Below are positions 54,440 to 63,310 of a stretch of DNA of 64,000 nucleotides, one piece after another. The notes under the pieces were generated by a model. That model made no database searches. It was not told the origin of the DNA and was given only the letters and a program-made list of their open reading frames with translations. The stretch's first letter is position 1; each line of letters opens with the position of its first letter. Source of the DNA: Marinifilum flexuosum (GTDB lineage Bacteria; Bacteroidota; Bacteroidia; Bacteroidales; Marinifilaceae). The stretch is from assembly GCF_003610555.1 (NCBI RefSeq), contig NZ_RAPQ01000015.1, forward strand, positions 1 to 64,000, written 5' to 3'. Both the position numbers and the translations under genes were made by a program.

Positions 54440-55417
54440 TTATAGAATACCTATCCTTTTCAATTCGTTATAAAGCTCTTTTCTCTTGTTCAAATCGTTT
54501 AGCAAGGCAGAATCACTTGTCTTTTTAAGGAACTCCTCAGCCTTTTCAAAATTTCCCGTCACCATATACAATATGCCAGCATCCTTGTTCGCTGTAGCAA
54601 CAGATCTAGAATCGTTTGCATTGGCTGCTACCTCTGCAAAAATATCAGCCGCTTCGACATAGCTTCCTTTTCTAAGTAGTTTGTTAGCCGATTTGTTCGT
54701 TTTTTTCAATTCTTTATCCTTGATCTTTTTTACTTTTTTTACATCGTAGGTTTTACAAAGTAATTTAGGTGTAATTTCGGCTACAATGGTATTCAGATAA
54801 GGAGCAATGCATTTCATAGTAATATCATAATCGCGAATTTCGCCTTCGTAATTACCATCTTTGGTCAATTTAGGAGCGCCCAAATACTCTTTCGAATAAT
54901 GATAGGTCATATTCATTTTCGAATAACTTTTTACTGCCACACCATCTTTGTTTGTAAACTGCAAATCGATAGAAGCTTCAGCATCCTTATTTTTCGAATA
55001 TTTTTTTACGAAAAAAGGAAGTTTGTGTGTTTCTGTGTTGTACTTTCCCTTTAAACCAACCTCTTCATTTTTTCTTAAACTTGAACGAATGCTTCCTGAA
55101 ATTACCAAATCAGCCTCAGCCTCACTACTTACCAATTGGTAGAACTGAGTGCTCATCCATGGCGTACAAAGTTTATGTCCTGCCTTCTCACCAATTCTGG
55201 CATTCTGAATGTTCTCTTTTAATATTTTTTTCACTTCCATTCCTGTTCCTCTGTTCCACAATTCACCATCCTCAACAGGAATATCTTTAATGTATACCGT
55301 TTTAACCCCTTCGAAAACAAAAGAAGGCATTTTCATGGTATAGGTTCTTACTTTCTCGGCATTGGCAAATGTTGTTGCAACAATTACCAATGTTAACATT
55401 GCAAATATCTTTTTCAT
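54440..55417 (-). CDS. Exported CsgG/LpoB-like protein with TPR
   Basis: 325 aa with signal peptide (ends FANAE). Residues about 30-190: VKTVYIKDIPV, GMEVKKILKENIQNARI, EADLVISGSIRSSL, the pattern of curli-assembly CsgG-like domains, which build outer-membrane or periplasmic rings. The C-terminal SANKLLRKGSYVEAADIFAEVA and GILYMVTGNFEKAEEFLKK are two TPR motifs. Cluster position suggests assembly or export of its neighbours; pattern-based call. Confidence 0.55.
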   Translation of the reverse strand: MKKIFAMLTLVIVATTFANAEKVRTYTMKMPSFVFEGVKTVYIKDIPVEDGELWNRGTGMEVKKILKENIQNARIGEKAGHKLCTPWMSTQFYQLVSSEAEADLVISGSIRSSLRKNEEVGLKGKYNTETHKLPFFVKKYSKNKDAEASIDLQFTNKDGVAVKSYSKMNMTYHYSKEYLGAPKLTKDGNYEGEIRDYDITMKCIAPYLNTIVAEITPKLLCKTYDVKKVKKIKDKELKKTNKSANKLLRKGSYVEAADIFAEVAANANDSRSVATANKDAGILYMVTGNFEKAEEFLKKTSDSALLNDLNKRKELYNELKRIGIL

Positions 55418-55490
55418 GTATTTAAATTTTCTTCAGTTGTTACATAACCCTAATAATTATAGGGTTTAGCATTATTATTTCTTTATTAAA

Positions 55491-56096
55491 TTATTGCACT
55501 CTAAACAACTTCCACATCGACTTATCTCCTTCGGGCTTATTCTTGAAAGTGATTCTTTTGCCTTCTGGTGTTTCCACAAGAGTTAAGTATTTTATATCGG
55601 TTAACTTATAGTGATCCAAGGTACCTGCATCATTCAGTTGTGCTTTTCTTTTAGCATCGTAAAAACGAACGTGCTCACCATCCTCACAGACTTCAACATA
55701 TATTAAACTTGCATTAGGCAAATCAGCATCAGCAGCAATACGAATCTTTAAATAACCATCTTTGTCAATTACTAAGCCACTACTTCCGCTCAGAACCTTC
55801 TTTTGCAGATTTATTTTATTCGCCTTCACCTTATCCGATTTGTAAGTATATGTCTGCTTTGTCAAACTTTTATCATCATGCGGAATCTCCACCAATTTAA
55901 AAGCACAAGCCGACTCTTCATCTCCACTAGTAAATACCAGATTTGCAATATCATAATTCACAAATCCCTCTACCGATTTACACTTAAGCTTGTAATAAGC
56001 CTGTCCCATCATCGTACCTGACTTATTGGTTTTAATTTGTGCATTCACCTGAATGCCAAAGAATAGAATCAATAATCCTGTAATTAATTTTTTCAT
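55491..56096 (-). CDS. Exported hypothetical protein, beta-trefoil-like (204 aa)
   Basis: Start at 56096 (MKKLITG); an ATG at 56105 is also possible. Signal peptide ending VNAQ. The mature part has pieces CAFKLVEIP and SMWKLFRVQ that recall the W-x-[IL] turns of ricin trefoils, but the call is weak. 73 bases upstream of the CsgG-like gene. Confidence 0.5.
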   Translation of the reverse strand: MKKLITGLLILFFGIQVNAQIKTNKSGTMMGQAYYKLKCKSVEGFVNYDIANLVFTSGDEESACAFKLVEIPHDDKSLTKQTYTYKSDKVKANKINLQKKVLSGSSGLVIDKDGYLKIRIAADADLPNASLIYVEVCEDGEHVRFYDAKRKAQLNDAGTLDHYKLTDIKYLTLVETPEGKRITFKNKPEGDKSMWKLFRVQ

Positions 56097-56256
56097 GTGT
56101 TTCATTGTTTTTTATTGACCTGTTTTCAAATCCTTTTCAGATTGAAATGGTCAGCTTTATAATCATTCTTATTTTTAAAATTGCCCCCTATACTAATCAC
56201 AGTTCTACCCAATTATGCACACAAAAAGCATAGAGAGCAATGCACAGATTTTCAAA

Positions 56257-58335
56257 TTATTTGGCTGCTACTTCCTGGTTCTCTTCAACATGAATACTAC
56301 AGCCTGTCGTTTCAACAATTTTGTTTAGGTTCTTTGATATGATTCCCTGGAAATCTGAATACTTCTGGTAAGAATCTTTGATTTTCGTGGTATTCATTTT
56401 AATGTTGTTGTATTCGTTTTTCACAACATCAAGCTTTCCTTTTAGTTCATCCACTCCAGGAACAGTTGGAAATTTTATCTTCATCTTATTCATAATTGGT
56501 TTGGCAGCTTTCATACCCAAATCAGCAATTTTTTCAGCTACAATACCGCCTGCAGTAAGTGCTTTATGAAGTGATAATTTTTTCCCAAGAACTTCAAATT
56601 CTTTTTTCAGCACTTTATCCATTTCATGAGTCACCTTACTAGCCTTATCAAGAGGTTTCTTAATCTTACCCAATCCGTTCTTAATTTTTTTAGCTGGATT
56701 ATGCATAACGGCCAAAGCTTTAGCTCCTTTCTCGAATGTAGTTAAGCTACTATTCAAACTTCTCATTTGATCTGATGCACCTTTTAATCCTTTATTGACC
56801 TCTTTAATTGCACCTTCTACCTTTTTAAAATCATTCTCTTTTTTCAAGGTTTTAATACAATCATCGATGGTGGCAACAGTAACTTCACTTTTTTTCAATA
56901 CATCTTTGGTAGTTACAACAACGCCTTTCAGTCCATCTACTGCTACTTTTACATTATGAACCGCTGTTTTTGTAGGGTCTATAAATGGTTTTTCTATAGT
57001 ATTAAACTTGCCAACCAAACCGCCAATTGGTTTTTGAGCAATAGACAATGATTTTGAAGTTACACCACTCACAGTTCCTACAATAGGAATTAGATTGAAT
57101 GCTTTTAGAGTACTACCAACATTTTTCATTTTGGTATTTAAACTTCTGGTTTGGTCTGATACATAGGTTAGCATATCCATTACCTCGCAGCTTTTATTTA
57201 CCGCTGTCGAAACCGTATTGATTCTTCCAGTTAGTGCTGTATATTGCTTCCTTGTTTCTGCTAAATTTTTCTTTAAACTCACCAATTCACTTCCAACCTG
57301 CAAGGAGTAAATGCGGTACATAGAGTCCTTGTAATCTGGGATCCACTTTTGGGCATTTCGATACAAAGCAATGATCTTATCCTTTTCCGATTTTGATTTT
57401 TCCAATTTGATTGCAGATGCATAATAGTATTCTGCAATTTTCTCTGTTGCTGCCTGCAAAGAGTTTTTGGCATCCGGATGACTTGCATTCCATTTTAAAG
57501 CCAACTTAAACTGGTCAACCGATTGAATGTTATTATCCACCTTTTTTGAGTTGAACAATTCCAAACCATTTTTGTAATAGATTTCAGAAATCTTATTGGC
57601 TACACCCTTTCTTGATTGACTGGCCAAAGTCAAACTTGGCGTAAACTTTAAAGCATAGCCCCATGCTTTGTGCGCCAGCTCCAAAGTAGGAATCTCATTT
57701 GATTTTTGATTCTCCTCAGCAAAATCGGTAAAGTACTTGGTAATTTTTTGTGCAGTTTCCGTTCTAATTTCACTAACACAGTACTTATTATATGCTTTGA
57801 TAAACTTTTCGTAAGCGTCCTGCACTCGCGATGCATCAATATCTGCCTTACCATTTGTCATGATCAAATCAAAAGCATACTTAACAGACGCATTTGCTTG
57901 CTCAGAGTAATCTACAAAACTGGTTGTCCACTCCCACTTTCCTTTCGGATCAACAAATGGCAATTCTACCTGCTGTATCTTTGAATAAATGGATACCAAT
58001 AATTGCAGCTTTTCAACACGTTTCTCTGCATCTGAAATACTGCTTGTATTTTCTGAGCTGCTTAGAAAAGATTTTGTTTTGGTTAATGAATTGTCAAAAT
58101 GAGTATATACAAACTTCTTGAAGGATTTCACTTCTGAATCTATAATAATTGCATTAAAAGCATGGTCTAATCCTTTTAGACTATTTCCCTTATTCATTTC
58201 CTCTTTGGCAAGTCTAAATTCGCCTTTACCTTCAGAAAACATTCCGCTTGCACCACAGCCGTATAAAACAACCGAAAAAACAAACAAATAAACAGCTGGA
58301 ATTAACAATCTTCGTAGAATAAAATTTTTCATCAT
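56257..58335 (-). CDS. Large helical lipoprotein with hydrophobic segments
   Basis: I use ATG 58335 (MMKNFIL); a frame to 58407 adds 24 residues that bury the signal. Lipobox LYGCGAS, then about 670 residues that are almost wholly alpha-helical. Around 400-460 sits a hydrophobic hairpin (LKAFNLIPIVGTVSGVTSKSLSIAQKPIGGLVG) between long amphipathic helices, a layout seen in alpha-pore-forming toxins and in membrane-inserting effectors. First gene of the cluster, divergent from the LuxR-type regulator. Function is inference. Confidence 0.6.
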   Translation of the reverse strand: MMKNFILRRLLIPAVYLFVFSVVLYGCGASGMFSEGKGEFRLAKEEMNKGNSLKGLDHAFNAIIIDSEVKSFKKFVYTHFDNSLTKTKSFLSSSENTSSISDAEKRVEKLQLLVSIYSKIQQVELPFVDPKGKWEWTTSFVDYSEQANASVKYAFDLIMTNGKADIDASRVQDAYEKFIKAYNKYCVSEIRTETAQKITKYFTDFAEENQKSNEIPTLELAHKAWGYALKFTPSLTLASQSRKGVANKISEIYYKNGLELFNSKKVDNNIQSVDQFKLALKWNASHPDAKNSLQAATEKIAEYYYASAIKLEKSKSEKDKIIALYRNAQKWIPDYKDSMYRIYSLQVGSELVSLKKNLAETRKQYTALTGRINTVSTAVNKSCEVMDMLTYVSDQTRSLNTKMKNVGSTLKAFNLIPIVGTVSGVTSKSLSIAQKPIGGLVGKFNTIEKPFIDPTKTAVHNVKVAVDGLKGVVVTTKDVLKKSEVTVATIDDCIKTLKKENDFKKVEGAIKEVNKGLKGASDQMRSLNSSLTTFEKGAKALAVMHNPAKKIKNGLGKIKKPLDKASKVTHEMDKVLKKEFEVLGKKLSLHKALTAGGIVAEKIADLGMKAAKPIMNKMKIKFPTVPGVDELKGKLDVVKNEYNNIKMNTTKIKDSYQKYSDFQGIISKNLNKIVETTGCSIHVEENQEVAAK

Positions 58336-58645
58336 ATTTTTTATAATTGGTGTAAGATTAGTTTTAGTATGTGACTTTTCGAAAATCAAATAATTGCGAG
58401 CATTCATGCATCAATATGCTCCTTTCATCACAATGTTTATTTTACGAGCAATATCGAGATCAAAGATGCAAACATCCTTAAGCCTTAGGTAAAAACAGCA
58501 ATAGACATTGCAATAGACATTTCAACACGACATTAATCAGTAGTTAATAATCAGCTACTTACAAAACACAATCTCCATACATTCCTATTTGTAGGAAAAT
58601 TTGGTTTTTTTTACTTTTACAATCCCTTTAACAGTATGACATTTT
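58336..58645. promoter_or_regulatory. Divergent regulatory region of the exported cluster
   Basis: 310 bases between the helical lipoprotein start and the TPR-LuxR gene. On the plus strand TTTG (58588-58591), 20 bases, TACTTTTA (58612-58619) fits a Bacteroidota promoter for the regulator. The minus side has no clear box. Confidence 0.5.
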
Positions 58646-60904
58646 ATGAAGCGCTTTTTTCTCTTTACATTCGTTTGGATATTTTTTATCACAAATGCTT
58701 TTTGCAACAATAGAATCGATTCTCTTCTGAATATTTCTCAAAAGCAAACAGGAAAAGAATACTTATATACCTACCTTAAAATTGCCGAAGACTTCTCCTA
58801 TGGAAATAATGGCGATACCATTGTTTACTATTCCAAAATATGTCACTCGAAAGCACTTGAGTTACATGATGACATCGCCCAACTAAAAGCTTTGTTTTAT
58901 TGGAGTTGTGGACTTTACTCAAGCAGGAAATACGATAATTCTTTAGAAAAAGTAGAACAGGTAATACATATATCGGAAAAATTGAATAGACCTCGGGAGA
59001 TATTACAAGCCTATTATTTAAAGGCCCGAAATTATCAAGGTTCAAAGCAATACGACTTATCCATACTAAGTTTTCAGGAGGCTTACAGGTATTCTGTAAG
59101 CTTATTTCAATCAGAAAATAGAGAATTTGCCTCCAAGTATTATCATGGCATTTTAAAACAACTAACCTACTCCTATTGGTACGCCGCAAAACTCCATGAT
59201 GGAATTGATTTTTTCCACAACGAAATCAATATCAATGCTTCTTTTTCTGAAAACCTCTTAAGATCCTACTATACCAATATTTCCTTTTTATACAACAGAG
59301 GTATAGATATAAAGCAAGCTGAACGCTACCTCTTGAAAGCTGCCGAAATAAGTACTAAAGAAGGAAATACAAATCATATTTATATGGATCAGGCTTATTT
59401 AGGTGCTCTATATGCCAATATGGGTAGGTATCAAAAAGCCATAAAGCATTATGAAAATGCTTTTCAAATAGCCAAAAACGAAAAAAGTAGCAATAAAATA
59501 TCCTATATAATTCTTAATCTTGGCATTTGTTACGATGCAAACGGCAACTTAAAGAAAGGTGTAAATTTAATTTTTGATGGTATAGAGTATTTCATTAAAA
59601 ACAATAACAAAGCTGCAGAAGCTAAAGCCTATCAACATTTAGGCCGTTTAATGATAAAATGGCACAATTTTAAGGATGCAGATCAATACTTACACAAAGC
59701 CATTCATATGCACAAAGAACTCAACTTTCCCTATCTTGCCATCACCGATTATACCAATATGGTTCTATCGAAATACAGTCAGACTGATAAGGATTCTACA
59801 AATTATTATTTGAACATCTTAAAAAACGAGGCTGATAAACACAATGCTACCAGTGGTAAGTGTGCATACTATATCAACAAATCGCTGGTTAATCTAAACT
59901 TTAACAAAAATCCACGAGCCGCATATGTAAATTTGAAAAGGGCAGATAAATTTTGCTCAACATTGAAATCTACTGCTCTAAGCACCTACATCAACAAAGC
60001 CTATGGAGATTATTATTTAATGAAAGACAGCTTACTCCAAGCAAAAAGGCATTTCTCTATTGCATGGGCAAAGCGAAATTCCCTACTAATGCTTGTGGAT
60101 AGATCAAATATTGCACAATCATTATCTGAAGTTTACAAAAGTTTAAACCAAACAGATAGCGCATACATATATTTGCAAAAAGCAGATAGCATTAACAAGA
60201 AAATCCATCATCGCGAAGATGTATTAATGCTTTATCAAAAGGATAACGACTTTAAAGTCCTACAGGCCAGGGAGAAACAGAAAGTACTAACAAAAGAAAA
60301 CAAAAAGCTTTTCGATCGAATTCTACTCATTCGAGCTTTCTATATCATCCTATGTATTAGTTTAATTAGCCTTCTTGTGATATATATGAAAAAACGAACA
60401 AGAAGATTAAAAACAGAAATTCAAATTAAAGAAAGTGCACAGGAAAAATTAAAGCAACAAAGCCAAATTGATAAAACTACCATTGAAAAGAACAATGAGT
60501 TGCTAAAAATAAAGGAAGAAACCATTGAACAATTAAAAGAAAAACTTGCCAACAATCAAACAGCATTCACTACAGAAGAGGAAGTAAATGAATTGGAAGC
60601 GCTTTTAAGTGCAAAACTGACTACGGAAGAAGACTGGGACAATTACCTTCAACTTTTCACAAAGAAAAATCCAAATTTCATTCCTACTTTAAAAATCAGA
60701 TATCAAAACTTATCGAGAAACGAAATCAAAATCTTCACCCTCATCAAACTTGGACTTACAACTCGCGAAATGTCTGGAATTTTAATGATATCACCATCCA
60801 GTGTAAATACCGCACGATATCGCTTGAGAAAGAAATTAAAACTGGAAGGAGATCAAAAACTGGAAGATATTATTGAAGAAATGATAATGCAAATTCAAGT
60901 TTAG
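58646..60904 (+). CDS. TPR-transmembrane-LuxR regulator
   Basis: 752 aa. Signal peptide (ends NAFC), about ten TPR units between residues 60 and 540 (for example AYLGALYANMGRYQKAIKHYENAFQIA), a single membrane helix near 565-582, a coiled coil, and a C-terminal LuxR/GerE helix-turn-helix (LSRNEIKIFTLIKLGLTTREMSGILMISPSSVNTARYRLRKKL). So a one-component sensor: periplasmic TPR region, cytoplasmic DNA binding. Sits divergently from the exported cluster, probably its regulator. Confidence 0.85.
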   Translation: MKRFFLFTFVWIFFITNAFCNNRIDSLLNISQKQTGKEYLYTYLKIAEDFSYGNNGDTIVYYSKICHSKALELHDDIAQLKALFYWSCGLYSSRKYDNSLEKVEQVIHISEKLNRPREILQAYYLKARNYQGSKQYDLSILSFQEAYRYSVSLFQSENREFASKYYHGILKQLTYSYWYAAKLHDGIDFFHNEININASFSENLLRSYYTNISFLYNRGIDIKQAERYLLKAAEISTKEGNTNHIYMDQAYLGALYANMGRYQKAIKHYENAFQIAKNEKSSNKISYIILNLGICYDANGNLKKGVNLIFDGIEYFIKNNNKAAEAKAYQHLGRLMIKWHNFKDADQYLHKAIHMHKELNFPYLAITDYTNMVLSKYSQTDKDSTNYYLNILKNEADKHNATSGKCAYYINKSLVNLNFNKNPRAAYVNLKRADKFCSTLKSTALSTYINKAYGDYYLMKDSLLQAKRHFSIAWAKRNSLLMLVDRSNIAQSLSEVYKSLNQTDSAYIYLQKADSINKKIHHREDVLMLYQKDNDFKVLQAREKQKVLTKENKKLFDRILLIRAFYIILCISLISLLVIYMKKRTRRLKTEIQIKESAQEKLKQQSQIDKTTIEKNNELLKIKEETIEQLKEKLANNQTAFTTEEEVNELEALLSAKLTTEEDWDNYLQLFTKKNPNFIPTLKIRYQNLSRNEIKIFTLIKLGLTTREMSGILMISPSSVNTARYRLRKKLKLEGDQKLEDIIEEMIMQIQV

Positions 60905-60996
60905 GAAATATTTTCACGCAACCCATTCACCTTTTCTTCATCATTTAATTGTATAAATGGTCTGGAAAACGACAAATGCATCTATAATTTAGGTAC

Positions 60997-61004
60997 TATT
61001 TTTG
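60997..61004 (+). promoter_or_regulatory. Perfect -7 box for the 193-aa lipoprotein
   Basis: TATTTTTG fits TAnnTTTG and is 36 bases before the ATG at 61040. A -33 box is not clear. Confidence 0.4.
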
Positions 61005-61039
61005 TTGTAGTCAGGCTAGTATAACTCTAAAAGAAAGAT

Positions 61040-61621
61040 GTGATGAAGAAGTGGATATTTATTTTATTAATGGGTTTACTCACTGGTTGTCTAGACGACG
61101 ATGATAAATACATCTATCATACCCACGACAACTCTGTAGTTTTGCTAAAGATCAACTACACCGATTTTGAATTTGAGGGAGGCATTGAAATATTTCTTCA
61201 TTCAGAATTTAACGAATCTACTAACATTCCAATAAGTGTTGACTATGTTCCTCCTGGAGACTTTGGAAGTATTTCGCTATACTACGAACCCAAAGAAGAA
61301 TTAATTTTTGAAGGAAGTATTGTTTGGGCAGGATCAGGAGAAAGAACATTCCCTAGATACATATATCATCCTGATAATTTTCTGTATCTGGATGAAGAAA
61401 TCGAAAAACCTGCCGACGAGAGGTTTCAAATTATTTTCCCTGAAGAAGGAGTTGATTACCCTCTAGAGGATATTTGGAATTCGATTAACGACTTGGCTAT
61501 TGTAAATAGATATTTAAAGGGAGGAAAAAACATTGGGCTTTTCCGATACACACCAAGCGTAGGTGTAGGTGATCCCAATGAATGGAGTTGGTACGTGATA
61601 ATGAACACAATACCCAACTAA
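61040..61621 (+). CDS. Hypothetical lipoprotein (193 aa)
   Basis: Lipobox LLTGCLDDDD: Cys followed by four Asp, the acidic tail that favours surface export in Bacteroidota. The mature domain is beta-rich with no recognised motif. Single gene with its own terminator. Confidence 0.6.
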   Translation: MMKKWIFILLMGLLTGCLDDDDKYIYHTHDNSVVLLKINYTDFEFEGGIEIFLHSEFNESTNIPISVDYVPPGDFGSISLYYEPKEELIFEGSIVWAGSGERTFPRYIYHPDNFLYLDEEIEKPADERFQIIFPEEGVDYPLEDIWNSINDLAIVNRYLKGGKNIGLFRYTPSVGVGDPNEWSWYVIMNTIPN

Positions 61622-61637
61622 CCACTAACTATGAAAG

Positions 61638-61673
61638 AAAAGGAGATGATGCTTTTGCATTTATCTCCTTTTT
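61638..61673 (+). terminator. Terminator of the 193-aa lipoprotein gene
   Basis: A stem AAAAGGAGAT / ATCTCCTTTT with an inner GATGC / GCATT pairing and a T tail, 17 bases past the stop. Confidence 0.85.
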
Positions 61674-61752
61674 ACTTTACGGTTTATTTGTTTCAATAAT
61701 GTATGTAATAATCAAACAACCTGATTAATCATTGGTCATTGTTTACCGTTCA

Positions 61753-62535
61753 TTACTTTACAGTTTTCTTCATAATTCCAATATAAGACCAATTCAGGTC
61801 TCTCAGTTTCATGGCTTCATCAATTTTGCCTTGTGTTTCTTCGTCGACATTGAACACCTCATTTCTACCATAAGCATCGAAATAATGCAAGTACCCTTCA
61901 AACATATCGAAAGTCATGTGTGTCATACGCACACTACTTCCCGAAGGCATTAATACTCGAGCTAAACTCCAATGACTCATCGTTTTTGCATCTACTCTTT
62001 TCTGATGAATTGGCAAAAACAACTCCATTTCAGCCTTTTCATACTCATCGAACTTACCTTCAATAGCTTCCATAAAATTCATTCGCATTACCGTACCCAC
62101 TTCCATTTTAAAGTCATCTTCGGTAGCCGAAACTACTTTCATGAAAATTCTTTTACTTAACTCTCGCGAACCAACTGTTTCCTTCAATTCTGCTTTCAAT
62201 TCCTCTTCCGACATATTAGGATATGCCTTCTTGGCTGCGGCAAAAGTGTCTCCATTTGCCATTGCTTTAACCGGATCGTCGTAAATGGTAACAGTTAGGT
62301 ACTGATATCCCTGTTCACTTCCTCCAGGCTTAAGCGACCAAAGATCCCACCCCAGTATTTCGCCATCTTTTAGGCGTTGTTCGTGTATTTTTTCATAGAA
62401 GGTTTCTGTTTCCCAATAATCATTCTCCATGTCATCGGCAACCTTCATAAAATCAAAAACCAAAAATCTTTCCTGCTGTGCCATGCCAACACTGCATAAC
62501 AGAGCAAACGTAACCAATAGCAATATCTTTTTCAT
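61753..62535 (-). CDS. Exported hypothetical protein (260 aa)
   Basis: Signal peptide ending GMAQ. FLVFDFMKVADDMENDYWETETFYEKIHEQRLKDG and YQYLTVTIYDD look like a dimeric alpha/beta-barrel (ABM-like) repeat, seen twice in the length of the protein. No enzyme motif. Single gene convergent with the lipoprotein. Confidence 0.6.
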   Translation of the reverse strand: MKKILLLVTFALLCSVGMAQQERFLVFDFMKVADDMENDYWETETFYEKIHEQRLKDGEILGWDLWSLKPGGSEQGYQYLTVTIYDDPVKAMANGDTFAAAKKAYPNMSEEELKAELKETVGSRELSKRIFMKVVSATEDDFKMEVGTVMRMNFMEAIEGKFDEYEKAEMELFLPIHQKRVDAKTMSHWSLARVLMPSGSSVRMTHMTFDMFEGYLHYFDAYGRNEVFNVDEETQGKIDEAMKLRDLNWSYIGIMKKTVK

Positions 62536-62813
62536 TTCAGCAAGTATTTAGTGAATAATACTTAAGTTACATATTTTTCTCTCCCAAAACAATTTGATTT
62601 TGGTAAACCCTTTAATTTATAAGAGAAAGCAAAAAAATACAGCTTTGATAATTCGATTTGCTCAGAACCAAAATTGTTTTTGCTAAAGGTTGAAAGGCCA
62701 ATAACGCTTAAAACAAGCATTGATTCTGAAGAATTAACAAATCAAGGTCTCAAATCGAAAATAAGTGCACATAATTCACTAATTTTAGAATTGAAGCACT
62801 AAAACCAAACAAT

Positions 62814-63302
62814 ATGAAAACCTTAAACTGGAAAAAAGGCCTTTTTAGTTCTACTTACAAAATATACTCTGGCAGTAAACAAATAGGTTCAATAAGTAAT
62901 CGTAGCTTTTCACAAACCAGTGAGGCCGAAATGAATGGGAAGAAGTATACTTTTCAAACAAAAGGATTCTTTAAGCAATCAACTGAGGTTTATAACGAAT
63001 TAGATAAACTTGTTGGTGAAATTCAATACAATTCGTGGATGACAAAAGCTCAAATCAGCTTAGACTCTAAATATTACTATTGGAAATACAATAATATGTG
63101 GAACACGAAATGGGCCATGCTAGGCGACGACAATACACAAATAAACGCCTGTACCAACTCATTTAGCGGAAATATTGAAACCAATACAGATGATGAATTG
63201 GCAATACTTTCAGGTTTGCTTGTAACCAATTACTATATGCAAATGACCATTTCTGTATTGGTAATCGTATTTATTCCAATATTTTTAAGTGCGATGAATT
63301 AG
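62814..63302 (+). CDS. Membrane-anchored hypothetical protein, LURP/tubby-like
   Basis: 162 aa. Short beta strands with FSSTYKIYSGSKQIGSISNRSF and EVYNELDKLVGEIQYNSW resemble the scramblase/LURP-one-related (tubby-like) fold, then a single C-terminal helix (MTISVLVIVFIPIFLSAM) for tail anchoring. Convergent with the psd gene. Weak family call. Confidence 0.5.
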   Translation: MKTLNWKKGLFSSTYKIYSGSKQIGSISNRSFSQTSEAEMNGKKYTFQTKGFFKQSTEVYNELDKLVGEIQYNSWMTKAQISLDSKYYYWKYNNMWNTKWAMLGDDNTQINACTNSFSGNIETNTDDELAILSGLLVTNYYMQMTISVLVIVFIPIFLSAMN

Positions 63303-63310
63303 AAAAAGAT

